DNA from: Durusdinium trenchii
Taxonomy: Eukaryota; Sar; Dinophyceae; Suessiales; Symbiodiniaceae
DNA: 64,000 bases
Assembly (NCBI GenBank): GCA_963970005.1
Contig: CAXAMN010003692.1
Span: 307,099-371,098, forward strand
Direction of reading: 5' to 3'
Notes under the pieces: generated by a model
Database searches by the model: none
What the model was told of the DNA's origin: nothing
What the model saw: the letters and a program-made list of their open reading frames with translations, nothing else
Shown: piece by piece, positions 1 through 13,210 of the stretch
Numbering within the stretch: the stretch's first letter is position 1
How the letters are laid out: each line of letters starts with the position of its first letter
Translations under genes and position numbers: made by a program

Positions 1-49
1 CCCCCCCCCCCCCCGCGGTTCGACTCCCCCCTGCGCGCGGTGAGCGGGA

Positions 50-330
50 CCACCAAGCAGCTGCAGCACACCAAGCATCTGCAGCGCCCAGCGCAGCAGC
101 GGCAGCAGCAGCAGCAGCACCAGCAGCAGCAGCAGACCACCCAGCGGCGGCAGCAGCAGCAGCATACCCAACGCCGCGGCAGCAGCAGCCGCAGCAGACC
201 ACCCAGCGCCAGCAGCAGCAGCAGCAGCAGACGACCCGGCGCCTGCAGAGCACCCAGCGCAGCAGCGCCCAGCGCAGCAGCGGCAGCAGCAGCACCAGCA
301 GCAGCAGCACCAGCAGCAGACCACCGGAAG
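50..330. repeat. CAG/CAGCAC microsatellite
   Basis: Runs of CAG, interrupted by CAC, CCC and GCC triplets, fill most of this stretch. An open frame over it would read as a Gln/Ser/Ala low-complexity peptide, with no domain. I treat it as simple repeat DNA and not as a gene. It is preceded by a run of 14 C at the very start of the window. Confidence 0.8.
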
Positions 331-339
331 CCCGGCTAG

Positions 340-2210
340 CTTTCGTTCACCCCCTCTGGCCTCAAGTGAATTTTGATCGAGGGTATCTCCAAACCAAAAA
401 TTCTGGAAGATCTATGGCTCCAACCCTGGGAACTCCAGAGTGCTTCCTGCTTGACTTGAGCGAAGCTGTACCTTGGGGTCCCTTTTGCATACTGTTACAA
501 ATGACTCCAGACACGTGTACGTCAACACAACGAGAACCACAGCACTATCCAGACGCCGATTACTGTTCCGTCCAAAGAATATTCCGTTGTGTGTATCCAA
601 ACACATGTGACTTAGATGAAGAATACTGATCATCAAGCTGACGCGTTCGGCTACATAAAAGACGAGGACAGACCAGTTTAGCTAGCACAGCTGCGTGATG
701 CAAGGAAACAAATCGCTGCATTAGCTGTTGTCGACTTGGGAGGAGTCTGAAGAAGAACAAGAAGAAGGAGGCGAAGACGATTGCCACTTCAGCCTGTATC
801 ATGATTGAACAAGTGCCGTATTTGCTGATCCATTGGACAGCTGACTTGGAACGCCTCGAGGTGCAATCTCGGAAGACAACATCCTGCGGAAGTCGCACAG
901 TGAGGAGCAGCACTACAAGCATCTACAAGCACTTTGTAAGCTCGCATTTGAGTTGCCGTCGTGCAGAAACCTGAGAGAAGAGGCAGCGCACCAGACCTCT
1001 CAAAACACAGGCCTTGGAACAGCGTCTAGTTTCTTGTTGTGTGTTGTGCTCAGAATTTGCAGGGACATCATTAAGGGCCTTGACAACCAGGAGCCTTACC
1101 AGAACTGCCATCATGTGCTTTTCAGTGAAGTTCTAATGCAGGAGAGGAGGCGTATGCGCAGGGCCTCAACGACATGCGTTCGCTGGGAGAAGGTCCTTGG
1201 AATCACTTGTCCTTGCATCCTTACAGAGATGAAGAGTGCTTGACTTGGTTGTACGGCGTTGTGTGGGGTTTTGCTCCTTTTTTGGTGTTTTGGTTGCGTG
1301 TGAGTGAAAAGTGATGGGAAAGTTTGATTAAACAACCTTTACTGTTGCTGTGCTTCAGCAATGTCCAAGTCTTTTGCCGCAGAGCATGTTTCGCTGGCAT
1401 TTGCAACGTTCGCGCTGCTCCGATATTCTTCCAGTGGGATTGTCCTCGTTGTCGCCATTGTCATTTGCGTCGTCATCGTGGTTGTTGCTGTTGGGTCCGA
1501 TCGGATGGTTTGGCGCGCAGTATAGATGTTAAATGAATTTACATGTTGATAAAATTCAATGGACACCGGGTGTCTGGAGCATTTTTTGCTTGTGCAAGCA
1601 GGGTTTTGTGACTGTGCGCGAACCAGCTGATCGGGCGCGGGGAGTGTGGGTGGTTATGAGTTATGCTGTCGTCGGCTGCATAGAATTTGTCATCGGCTTC
1701 ATAGAACTTGTCCTGGCTTACTGTAGTCGTGTGCTTAAAATTGGGTGGGCGGATGTTTCTTTTTGACTGTTGTTGGTGTTACTGTCGCAATATTGATGAC
1801 ATGGTATATGAATGATGTGATATATGGTACTTGTATGGTATGGTAAATGCGAGGAACTTATTGCGTCGTTTCTCGTTTCCGTTTGAGCAAGTGGTGGAGA
1901 AACAGATGAAGAGTTTGCTACGAAAGATCAAGTACATATACTGTAAAATCGTTTGTGAAACACACAACGTTTTTGTTTCAACGTTTGTACGTTCTATTCT
2001 TAAACGAAGTTGACATGCCGTGACGAGTCTTCCGCACCAACCCGAATCCACAAGCAAGCAACACACTTTCAAGCAGCACACGCTAGTTCCCAGTGCGCGT
2101 AGAGCTTTTGCCTACGCTGTGTCACATTTGGGGCTGAAGTCCGAAGCCACCACTGGTAAACGTAGCACCACAGCAACCCATTCACTTCTCCTTCACGGTT
2201 TCTCAGTCCG
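340..2210. other. Unassigned intergenic sequence
   Basis: Only short overlapping open frames occur on both strands, none with a recognisable motif. I see no promoter, terminator or RNA gene that I can support. Some G/T-rich stretches around 1,400-1,800 are low complexity. Confidence 0.5.
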
Positions 2211-2712
2211 TCGCATTGTGTAGCCTAGGGTAGAAGAGTTTCTTCGGGCGTGCAAATAGAACCGAACGTTAACATCCCAACCCATCCCACCCGATATATA
2301 TAATATATATAAGGGTTTATTTAAGACTGTGAGTGTTTTTACCTCACGTGTATTTTTATATGTAATTTGCACGCTTTTTGGATGGTCTTTTTTGGGAACT
2401 TTGCGCGACAAAGACGCGTCTTTGCCGCGCCTGTTTTTGTCGTTCGATTAAACACACATTGTGATTACTGACGACTTCAGAATTGTTCCACTATTCACTA
2501 TTCAAATTCCAAGGTTTTCGTTGGATGGGGTCGGATGTAAACGTTCGGTTCTAAGTGCACACCCATACATAAGAAACTCTTCTACGCTACGGTGCACAAT
2601 GCGACTTCCTGAGAGTGGGGTGGGGTGGGATGGGTGATGGGTTGGGATGTTAACGGTTCTATTTGCACGCCCGAAGAAACTCTTTTACACTTCTACGCTA
2701 CGCTACACAATA
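2211..2712. mobile_element. MITE-like inverted-repeat element
   Basis: The arm at 2,211-2,292 reappears inverted at about 2,624-2,712. Shared blocks include TTTCTTCGGGCGTGCAAATA and TTAACATCCCAACCCATC. A second, more diverged inverted copy lies at about 2,524-2,604, and an AT-dinucleotide stretch is in the loop. The unit has no coding capacity, so it resembles a non-autonomous foldback or MITE. I could not define a target duplication, and the double right arm suggests that two copies were joined or one was duplicated. Confidence 0.55.
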
Positions 2713-5700
2713 TAATATACATACTGTTTACTTTCGTCGCAAACCAGATGTGGACGCCATGGAGTTGAGAGTTGAGAGCCATTGGAAGCAAAAAAGCAGC
2801 GGTTGTTTTCTCTGCGGAGAAGCGCCAAGCGTGCGTTTTGGGAAGAGACAACCAAGTTGAAAGGCAGATCTCGAGAATCAAATGAACTTTCAGAAGAAAC
2901 AACACCCTTGGACGCAGTGCTCCGAATCAGATGGACATAGATCTCTTGTGCGCAAAATCTATCAGCCAAGATCCGGGTTTGTCCAGTGTGCTCAGGAGTT
3001 TGGCAGTGGCAAGAAAACGCAGCATTGGAAAAATGGGATGTCCCCCATGACGCCTACTTTCAGATTGACAAAGACAATGCATGGTTGTGTGATACAGATA
3101 CATCCACTGCGCGCGGAGGGCCGGGCTGCAGCTGGTCTTTCATGTCTTGAACACAAAGATGAGCCAATATGTGTCCACCTTGCCAAAATACTATGTGCAC
3201 CAACGAAAACAACCCTGATCCTCAAATTCCACGCTTTTTGACATCACTGGAGGCGCGCCGATCCACCCGATCAGCGTGTTGTTGTTGTTGTTGCTGCTGC
3301 TGCAGTTGTTGTTTGTTTGTTTTCATCAAAAGCTCATCGTGATTCTTGCCGATGATAGCTGTGATACTGAACGCCGGTGCCTGGCCCTATGTGTGTGTGT
3401 GTGGTTTCTTGCTGCACGCTTTAGTGGTTGATCAAAAGGTGCTTGTAAGGACTTTGTTCATCGGGAACCGTTTTTGCTAGTGGGGTGTGTTTTCGTTCTC
3501 GAGTTAGAGAAAGTACAGTTCCTTATTCAATGAACATTGTTGACCTCCCGTATTTCTTTTGGATTCCTTTGGAGGTTTTTGCATTCAGGAGCGGCTTTGA
3601 TTCCTCGCATTCATTTTAGTCATTATATAGACATCACCATGTTCTTTATTGTATAGTTTTGGCCAGAAAAGTGACTGAACATGCGACAAATCTTTGCGAA
3701 AGATGACATGATCGAAAAACTAAATCATATAGTATCATATATATATATACACAGGTGAATGTGAAAGTCGCTTTGGAAGATACCTGCCCACATGTTGCTA
3801 GGGAACGAATCCAACAATAAGGGACTTGCCGTAGCCTTTGCAACACATCATCGTCTACAGGCCCAAAAGTGTTCATCCAAACTCCAAACCAGACAAACAT
3901 GGTTTTGTGCACTCATCCAGGTATGCAGTAAGGACAGCGACAAGACCAAGAAGACTTCTAGTATACAACCTCCCGTGAAAGTCAAACATAGGGCCGCTCA
4001 CAAAAGCTTTGGGAAAGTAGAGTATTGTTTTGTAAGACATGCCGATTCCCTGAACAGGAAAGTAGATCAACCGACCACCATATCAGTGTTTGTTTGTTTG
4101 CTTGTTTGTTTGTTTTTTTGTTTGTGTTTTGTGCAAGAAGAATGGCTGGGCCTAACTCAAATGCCGAGTGAAGTAATTGCATCAAATGTAATTCTTCATT
4201 CTAATCATCCGACTAGCTCTTTGATTTGTGTTCGCAGCTGTTAATTTGGTTTGGTGCTTTGTTTGGCGCAGGAAAATCCGGACTTGGCGTCTAAGACTTA
4301 CCTAAGCGAAGTCAAGCAGAAGAGTTTTTGTTGCTCAGGAGATCTGGAGTTTCAACGCAATTGTGTGTGTGTGTGCGCGCTTGTGCAGTCACGTTTTGAC
4401 TTGGTGCTAGTGTCTCAGGTTGAGGATGCCGGAGAAGGCAACAACATTGTTTAAAGCGGCCTAACTCCCTTCTGCCAACTTCCGCAGCGCAGGTTCGCGA
4501 AATGCATGCAATGTGCCAGCTGGCTCAACAAAGCATCCAAGCTAAGGCGATCATCTCTCAGCTTCAGAACATCTCTTGTCTTTCTTGCATCTGAATCTAC
4601 ATATACAAATGCATCAGGGTGCATCAATGAATCAAGTTCCAACTGGGGAGCGGATTTTGCTGTTTGCAGGCTGCTGGGAAGGTGTCGGCAGCTCGGGTTG
4701 TTGTTTCAACAGATCAACCAGATTCAAGTAACAAGTGGAATCTTCACTTCCAGAACGATAAAGGGCATTCTTCGCGCTTCAAGCCGCAAGTGGGTCCTCA
4801 ATCTGAAGCATCCGCAACTCTGAGGATATTGGACACAAAACAAGCCGTCGTGAAAAACTTGGATAGAAGAAGGCCACAGCTTGTCAGACATCAGAAAATT
4901 TGGCGCAGATAGGTGTTGCGCCTCTTCAACAGTCTTTGGAGAGCCTGACACCATTCTCTTTGTATGCCAAGTTTGCAACTGGAATCTAGAAGGACATGCC
5001 CCACAGCGCCATGTCTTGGTGGCTTTCCCGATGGAATCGTTGTGAGGCGAAGCTCATTGACTGGACAACTTGGTTCCTAGCCTTAGAATCCTCTGAGCGC
5101 TAGTGAAGTGTTACAGGTGTCACACGGGTGAGGAATGCAGTTTGCTCACTTCAGCTTTTGCAGTTTGAGGAATGCAGTTCACTTCCCAGTTTGAGCTGTT
5201 GTGCTTTTCATCGAACAGAGCTGCTGGCTAGCCAGGTGGAGGAGAAGACTTCCAGTTGGCTAGCCTCACTGACGAGTTTTGCTCGTGCGCAGCTTGGTGG
5301 GGCTGTACGCCGACACTACATGTTTACTTGGAGGTGATCCTCCATCCCCGACATCGGTCAGAGAAGTAGGCGGGCACCAAGTCAGTCCAAGTTTATGAAG
5401 AAGAGTCAGAACATTACATTTGTGAACCAAAGGCCTGCAACAATCATCAATCCTTTAAGGTCTCAAAGCTGAGAGTCTTGGTCCATCTGTGTGACACAGA
5501 CGCGTTTACACATGCCCAGATTCGCAATGATGTGCAATGTGTTGAGCTGCAGGTTTGAAGATGTTTGAAGCCTTTCAATCCTTTCAGTGCTTTTCGTCCA
5601 ACAGCACTACCGCCAGGCGACCCAGCGCAAGTACTCGTTCACTGTGGCTTGGTTGCTGATCGTTCTCCACTCTGCTAACTGCTAACATCATCAGCTGTAG

Positions 5701-7599
5701 GGAATAACCTGTAGCGACCTCGGGTGCTAGATTCCGAACTTGATCAGCTATGAAGGGCGTTTTTTTGCGGCTATTGTTTTTGCGGCTATAAATAAGTTAA
5801 TATCATACTTTGAGATACTTTGAGCAAGTCATTGAGTGCCACACGAAATTGTTACATCGGAGTAAGACAACAACATGACAAAAGGTCCAAATAATAAACA
5901 CACATGCTTTCCTACTGAAGAACTCTGCTGCAGTGAGGAAGCACTCATTTGTAACCAATGAGAGCTTGCAAATGCGGTCCGCCACAAGAAGCAGGTGCCA
6001 CTGGTTTGTGTACATGTTGTCATCACCCTGGTGTCAAGAAAGTGTCCAAGTATGCACCTTTCAGGCTGTTAAGCCGGGTGAAAGACAGAAAAGACCAGAA
6101 GGACCAGAATCAGATATCACGTGCCCAGCAGCAGGCTTGGATAAGATTGGTCACATGAGGAATGAGATAGCATGGGATACAACCATCTCCCATTGGAAGC
6201 TCACAAACAGCAAATTGATAAATCGATATGAACCGATCATCAAGATGCGAATCTTTGTCTTAGGTTTGGGAGCTCCAGAAGGTTTCCCAGATCAGCGGCT
6301 TTGCTCAAGCGAGCACAGCGGCAAGCCGGCTTGCTCAAGGAGCTTTTGGCATGTTTGGTTATATACGTACTATATGACAAAATATGGCAGAGTCAGGCAT
6401 ATGGCGTGTCCAGCTTAAACATCGCGCCTTTTTGTTCGTAGTGTTTTGCTCAAACAGGGTTACACCGCGAAAGAGTCTATTGGAGAGCTGTCCATTCAAT
6501 TCGGACAACTCCACATTGTCTTTCTAGCCCGCTGATTGATCTTTTTGACTCGTTCTTGGTTCCTTCCTTTCTTTGTTGTATTTTGTTTTTCATCTGGAAC
6601 ACCTAGTCAGTAACAATTAGTTTCTATTTCTTGAAGTGGAGGTGGCTGCAGGAGCGGCGAATCAAGAGGAGGGAGCCTCAGACATGCTGGTAAGGGCAAT
6701 TGCTGCACCAGTTTCCAGCGGGCACCCAGCTCTGTTCAAGGTCCCAAGTGGGATGCACATGCGACCAGGCATCACCGAAACTGTCAGCGACCATCATCAA
6801 ACCACTGCAAAGCAATTGCTGAATTTGCAAGGAAAGACAAGGCAAGAGAGCAGCTTTTTGCACAGACCTTGATGCGGGGAAGAAATGCCAGGCCGACGAG
6901 CAGCCTTCAACCTTGACAGCGGAGAAAGGTTTGTTTGGTTTCCCGATCAACGGCTCTATTTGGAGAGCTTGGTATTGTCTCAAGGTGGAGAACCTCAAGA
7001 GACAGGGATTCCAAGCGCAATGAGGTCCTGCCAGTACCTCCAGATCGCCCCTTGGCCTCCATGCACACGCAGTTCCGAAGGTGTGGCTTGAGATGCAGTA
7101 TACAATTGATGAGTCCGAAGTTGAACGGAGTCACATGATAGATGCATGTGCTGGACAGGAGAAACATGCGTGAGAACATCATGATCTTCCGGGCAAGGTG
7201 CCAACTGGAGCCTCAAAACATAAAGCGCCGAAAGAATTCCTAGCCAACTTGGCATTTCCTGTGTTGCATGCAGGTGCGAAGATGACCTCACTCAGCAAGA
7301 CTTGTTGGATGTGGAACTAGCCACATGCTCGATTTTTTAGCAGTTTCAATAAGTTAAATTTGATATTTCATGTCCTTTGAGGCCACAGCTGAATGTGAAG
7401 GCGCACTCTTGCCATGTGTATCTTGATAGTTTGATACTAGTTGCCTATGCATCTTTAGCATGTATAGATTTGTGGTTGACAAAGATCAGAGGATGTGCGG
7501 GAGATGGAGGTAGATTCATCCAGAAATCAAGATAGAATTGAAACAAGCATGGCAATCGGCTGCAGGTGAAATCCTACGACTTTGCCGCAAGGTGGGTTT
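2713..7599. other. Unassigned sequence with microsatellites
   Basis: No gene is recognisable on either strand. Visible low-complexity parts are a TTG/CTG tract near 3,280-3,320, a GT tract near 3,392, a TTTG tract near 4,085-4,130 and a GT tract near 4,360. The open frames are short and have no family signature. Confidence 0.5.
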
Positions 7600-7999
7600 T
7601 AAAATGACATCTATGTGAATCAAATAATATAATCAAGAAGAAATTGAATATCTTTGCGCTCAAACTCTAACCGAGGCAGAAAAACTATCGCCAAAAAAGA
7701 GTTATTGATCGACGAAGAATGTTCGATCAAATACTAAAATATATATACAACTTAGATCTATATATTTATTCTAAATTTTATGAATATATTAATTGATAAC
7801 GATTATTCGATTTAGTAATATTGAAATATATATATATATATTTAGAAATATATGAACGGTATAAATAAATGTAAATATATATATTTAATAACACATTATG
7901 TATTTACATTAATACTTATTTTAATCTATTTTATATATTGTTTAAATTTATGAAACAATATATATATATATATATATATTCTCTAATGGCTATGCTATG

Positions 8000-8590
8000 G
8001 GGTTTTGCGAAACTATTAGGCGGACGGGCGCTGTCGGGTCATCATTAGAGTTGATGGGCGGATGGTATTTCGGTTATATTTTGATGGGTCTCGGTCGTGT
8101 TGTGAAGGTGTATCGGCTATGTTGTTGTGTCGGTATTTCGGTTATGTTGGGACGATGTCCGAGGATAATTCGGTTATGTTGTCACGGTGTTTCGTTATGT
8201 TATGATGGGGTTTCGGCGTTGATGCGCCGGTGCGCCGGTTATGTTGCGATGGTGTTTTGGTTGTGTTGTGACGGTGTTTCGATCATGTTGTGATATTGTT
8301 TCGGTTATGTTGTTGTTGCGGCGTTATTTCGATTATATTGTAATGGTATTTTAGTTATGTTGTGACGAAATGTCGGTCGTTCTGGGATGGTGGTTATGTT
8401 GTTGTGGCCGTGATTCGGTTATGTTGTGATGGTGTCGGTTATTTTGCGATGGTGTTTTGGTTGTGTTGTGATGGAATTCCGGTTATGTTGTGATGGCGTT
8501 TTGGATATGTTGGGATGGTATGTTATTTATATTTGGATGGTGTGTTGGTTATATTTTGATGTTATGATTATGTTGGGATAATATATTCGT
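8000..8590 (+). repeat. Degenerate ~22-bp minisatellite
   Basis: Diverged copies of a unit close to GGTTATGTTGTGATGGTGTTTC are strung together, with variants such as GGATATGTTGGGATGGTATG near the right end. The copies differ at many positions, so the array is old. A short array of the complementary sequence lies at the far edge of the AT-rich island (about 12,560-12,690). Confidence 0.7.
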
Positions 8591-10250
8591 TATTTTTGAA
8601 TTCCGGGTGTTAATATATAATCGGATATTGATGCTATTAATATATATAATCGGAATAATATTACGATATAATCGATATATTATTAAGATATAATTGGGAT
8701 ATTATTATAATGTAATCGATTTATTAATTGATTGATATATTGTTATTATGGGATTGGGATATTACTAAATTATTTGTTGTTAGATTTTTTTTTAGGGGAA
8801 TGATTATTTAAGTAAAATAATTATGTTTGAAAAGATATTCGATAAAAAAGACTCTACGATGGATTTGGTTTGCGCGTTTAGTAGTCGCAAGTGGTGTAGC
8901 TCCGTGAGAATTGTCGCCTGACGTAAGGGCGAAGGAAACGACTTGAAGGGTGAAAGATGGAGGGCAACTACCTGGGTGGTGGCTCATTTGATTGCTTAGT
9001 GTCTATTATTCGATGCCAATTAGGGTGGCATAGGAATTTTGATCTAGAAGAAAGTAACAATAAGTCTGACTAAGTTTCATAGAGATGGTGATGAATTAAT
9101 TTTTTTAAAATATTGGATGATGGTGATTTGAATTAAATTAGGAATAAATTTATTGTAAAAAATAATTAAAATTTTATTGGAAATATTATAAATTATTTAA
9201 CTAAATAAAATGAATTAGATTATTAGGTGGTTATGAATTAGAATTAATTATATATATTTTTTCGGCGAATTTTAGGATTATAAAGAAATAAAAAGAATTA
9301 TATAATATGAAATATATTTTTAATATTTTTATTGCCTGATGATATGGGTTTTGATTATTTATTGGATTCTTTATTATATAAATGATGGGTATCGACTAAA
9401 AATTAATTAAAATATATTTAGGGGTTAGGGAAATTCGCCTCGCTTCTTTGACAAACCTGTTGTTGTTAGCGCGTTCTTAGCACCTACATAACATTAGGAT
9501 TTAATTTCTTTAATCTTCTTAATTAAAGATATCGTAGCAGCTCCACCATAACATTAATACTTATATAGTCGCTAATGAATTTATAATTTTAACCACTAAT
9601 GCGAATAATACCCTCGCGGGCAAGCCGGACCACAATCACATGCCACAAATATAAAACAACAAAAATAGTCAGGTTGGCCTATCGCATATATTAAACATTA
9701 TTATCAAGAATCGTATATTAATCCGAAAACAAAGCCAGAAGTGCGCGCTATCGCACCAATAACGTAATCCACGTTTCATTTGTACGGTTATAATATATCT
9801 ATTTTACGTTAAGATATACAAATGGCAATTTAATTAATAACTTACTAATTAATAAACATTAAAATCCTAATTTTTTTATTTATAAATGGCATTAATTTCT
9901 TAAATCCGGTCGCTTGCGGTAATTTTTAAAAAATAATCCGAAAAAATAGAATTTTTAAAAAATTAATCGAAGATTTATCTAAGATCGATTTATATTTATT
10001 CATACGATATCGATTTCCCTATATTAATGTATTTTCTAATTAAACAAATACCCACTAAAGCCCCCAATAATATAAGGATAATTTATTAAGTAACTAATAA
10101 ATATTTTCGATTAAAATATGGTGGTTAATCAATATTCTTTCATCCTAGAGTGGCCATTCATCGCGGAAAAAAAAGATATCTTTCGCGGCCTCATCGCGAA
10201 GCACGACCCCCAATAGATGGTTAAACGTTTCCACAGCTACTCAGGATCAC

Positions 10251-10290
10251 TTGCAGCATCTGTGCGACAATTGCAGCATCTGTGCGACAA
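10251..10290 (+). repeat. Perfect 20-bp tandem duplication
   Basis: TTGCAGCATCTGTGCGACAA occurs twice back to back (10,251-10,270 and 10,271-10,290), followed by a partial third start (TTG). The two copies are identical, unlike the diverged repeats around them, so this duplication is recent. Confidence 0.9.
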
Positions 10291-11283
10291 TTGTGCCAAA
10301 TAGAGTCAGGCGCAACTCAACCCAATCCTCGTGTCAGCCACCAACACAGGGTAATGCAGCTTGGGGAATGTTAGGGGGCCCCAAGCTAAGAACCTAGACT
10401 TTAGCGGCACATTCGCGAAACTTTCACGGATCTTTCGCGAAATTTCACTCGTGCTTTGCCGAGAAGCCGTAAAATTTACAAACATCTACACAGCCCGTCA
10501 GAGCAGCTACAAATCGTTACCTCACTATCAGGGCTGTGCATACCCAAATTGCTAGTCTATGACAATAGGAATAAGAATCGGAGAATCCTTTACGCACTAC
10601 CAGGGCTAGGCACGGAAATATTAAGGCTTCAATTTGTTAGTCTGTGCCACACAAGGATACTTCCGCCCACTAACTCTACCGAAAGATTGCCTTACGTTTC
10701 TATTCTTTATCAATTCGGTAGAAAAGAAAACAATGAAAGCGATAACCTTCGATAAATCTTTCGCGAGAAAAAAAAAAAAAATCGCGAACCTCATCGCGAA
10801 TAATTCTAACAACATCTGCAAAGCTGTTCTATATAAAATTCCTTACACGGGGTTTTCGATCAATTCCCATATATTACACTTATAAATAGAATATTTTAAA
10901 TCACACATAATTAATTTATATATAAAATTAATTTATATAAAATATAAATTTTAAATATATAATATTAAATTAGAGATTAATTATATTAAATTTATATAAA
11001 TCTATATTAATAAAAAAATATATAAAATATTATAAGATCGAATACCACATATAAAAAATTTCGCGAAAAAAACGGTCGGCAAAAAAAAAAGGAAAGAATT
11101 AATAATTAATTAGAACATATCGTTTTAAAAATAGATGGAGATAATAATTATCGTACGATATTTAATTTCCGGATAATCGCATATCCATATATATATATAA
11201 AAATGCAAATAAATATATAATTAATTTCATCCAATTCTTTGCAAAATATTAAATATTAAGCCTAGCCTACAAATTACATCGAC

Positions 11284-12120
11284 AAAATTACGACGACCAA
11301 ACATCCCTAAAATAGAAGTTTTTTTCCAATTCTTCGAAAAATATTATATATCGCATCTATTATATAAATCATGAAAGCAAAATAACGACGATCGAATAAT
11401 CCTAAAATACATATCGCACCTATCATCCAAATCATACCGACAAAATTACGACGATTAAACAACCCAATCTCTTAACTAATAACAATTAAAAAATGATAAA
11501 TTATCAATACATAATTAATAATCGAATAAAAAATCAATTAATAATAAGAAATACAAAAAATATTATAATCGGATAATATCACATATAAACAACTTCGCGA
11601 GAAAAAACCGATCGAGAAGAAGGAAACGGAGAAAATAGTATTTTTTTAATTTAGAAATAGATAAAAATAACAATTGTCGACGCATTAATCGGTAATAATC
11701 AATTCGAAAAAAATAACACCCCCAAAAACAATATCCAAATCCTCAAAAAATAGTAAATAACACACCTACCACGCAAATCATATCGGCAAAAATGCGGCGA
11801 CCAAACGACTCCATTCCCCCTCAAAAAGTATAAATATCGTATCTTCCCCACCAATTCCATCGGCAGAATTGCGCCGACCAAGCGACATTTAAAAATACAT
11901 CCGATTCCTTATAAACTACCAAATATCTCGTCTGCCCCATAAAATATATTTAAAAAATTACGACGATCAAATACCCCCTAAAATCTATATTCAAGTCTTC
12001 AAATATATCAACCATCGCACCTATCATATAAATCGTGCCAATAAAAGTACGACGTCCATTCAATCCTAAAATATATATCCAATCCCTCGAAACCGCACCT
12101 ACCTAAAACTACGACGTTTA
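11284..12120 (+). repeat. Diverged tandem array, ~60-95 bp unit
   Basis: A block like AAATTACGACGACCAAAC recurs at about 11,284, 11,379, 11,443, 11,786, 11,864, 11,955, 12,043 and 12,103. It is usually followed by a 'CCTAAAATAYAT...CCAATTC' stretch and preceded by 'CGCACCTATCATATAAATC'. Spacing varies from 60 to 95 bp, with a gap at 11.46-11.78 kb. The copies are strongly diverged and noncoding. Confidence 0.65.
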
Positions 12121-12559
12121 AACAATCCCAAAACGCACTTCCAATTCCTTTAATTACTAGCAATAAATTCATTATTATTAACTATAATCAATTAATTAAC
12201 AATTTATTAATTAACAATTATCGGAAAAAATAAATCAACAATAAATAACATTAAAAAAAATCGCAAATATTTAGTTAATTACAATTAATTAATATTAATT
12301 AAAGACCGAAAATAAGAAAAAATAAAACATCCGGAAAACACCAATAAAACTATAAATCCCACATATCGAAAACCATTACAAAATATTCGCATCAAAAAAA
12401 ACATATATTGCCTTAAAAATCATATTTTTTTAATATACTCAAACCTACCCTAATTACTCTATAAATAGTTTATTTTAAATAAAATCCTAAGAAAATATCT
12501 TTATGGAACACCAACATTTTCGCTACAAAATGGTCGTTTCCAACGCGTAAATTGACCAA

Positions 12560-12690
12560 AATTATAGAAGAATTTAGTCTACATCATCACAATCTAACCG
12601 ACACACCATCCCAATATGACCGGCGCCATGACCGATATACCATTCAAACATGACCGAGACATCATCACAACATGACCGGGACACCATCAG
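12560..12690 (-). repeat. Inverted partner of the 8-kb minisatellite
   Basis: Read on the minus strand this stretch gives units such as GGTCATGTTGTGATGATGTC and GGTCATATTGGGATGGTGTG, which match the unit at 8.0-8.6 kb. The two arrays therefore face each other across about 4 kb of AT-rich DNA. Confidence 0.6.
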
Positions 12691-12693
12691 CAA

Positions 12694-12833
12694 GTTCATT
12701 AGCAAGGTCTGGCTCATCCCTCAAGGCAAGCTATTTCAGCAGCGGTTCATTAGCCAAGTCTGGCTCACCCCTCCCACAAGGCAAGTTGTTTCAGCAGCAG
12801 GTTCATTAGCCAGGTCCGGCTCACATGTTCCCC
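12694..12833 (+). repeat. Three-copy 51-56 bp tandem repeat
   Basis: Units start at 12,694, 12,745 and 12,801 with GTTCATTAGCMARGTCYGGC and continue with TCAYCCC...AAGGCAAGYTRTTTCAGCAGC. The third copy is truncated. The array sits just upstream of the plus-strand transposase remnant. The inner part (TAGCCAAGTCTGGCTCA) loosely resembles the 3' half of the dinoflagellate spliced leader, but I do not rely on that. Confidence 0.7.
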
Positions 12834-13210
12834 ACACTTTTTCTATTTAGCCTGCCACATGCAGGCTCAATGTTGACATTTTTTGAATCAGCCTTGATGT
12901 TTGCAAGGTCTTCATCAATCAGGTGGTGCATGGTCACATCTTTCTCATTGCCTGTGAGGCTTAAGAGAACTATATATAGCCAACAACCATTTGCAAAGCA
13001 GTTCATGTGAACTCTGAAGGCACTTGTTGGCAAACATATTCACATCAAACGTTTTGCTCTTTCATCCAGCCTTCAAGCTGACTCAACTTGAGTTTTTCAT
13101 TTTTTTGCATGTGGCCAAATCATGACCAGCAGCCTTGCAAAAGGCTTAAGAGGATCAATGAACTGAGAAGGCAAGCACCTCATGTCACAAAAGAAGCTTT
13201 GCATTAGGTA

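Larger units (their letters stand above)
7600..12560. other. AT-rich island without genes
   Basis: Base composition shifts sharply to AT (many ATATAT and AATTAATTA runs) compared with the neutral to GC-rich flanks. No long open frame exists. The island contains a degenerate minisatellite (8.0-8.6 kb), scattered TTCGCGAA-like palindromes (about 10,415, 10,436, 10,760, 11,062, 11,594), a perfect 20-bp duplication (10,251) and a diverged tandem array (11.3-12.1 kb). Its two edges carry related minisatellites in opposite orientation. Origin unknown: it could be a foldback element, a satellite block or transferred AT-rich DNA. I see no organelle gene in it. Confidence 0.6.

Noticed and set aside
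3825..3845. CCGTAGCC, the first eight bases of the spliced leader
   Set aside because: The match ends after eight or nine bases (CCGTAGCCTTTGCAAC). Chance is sufficient.
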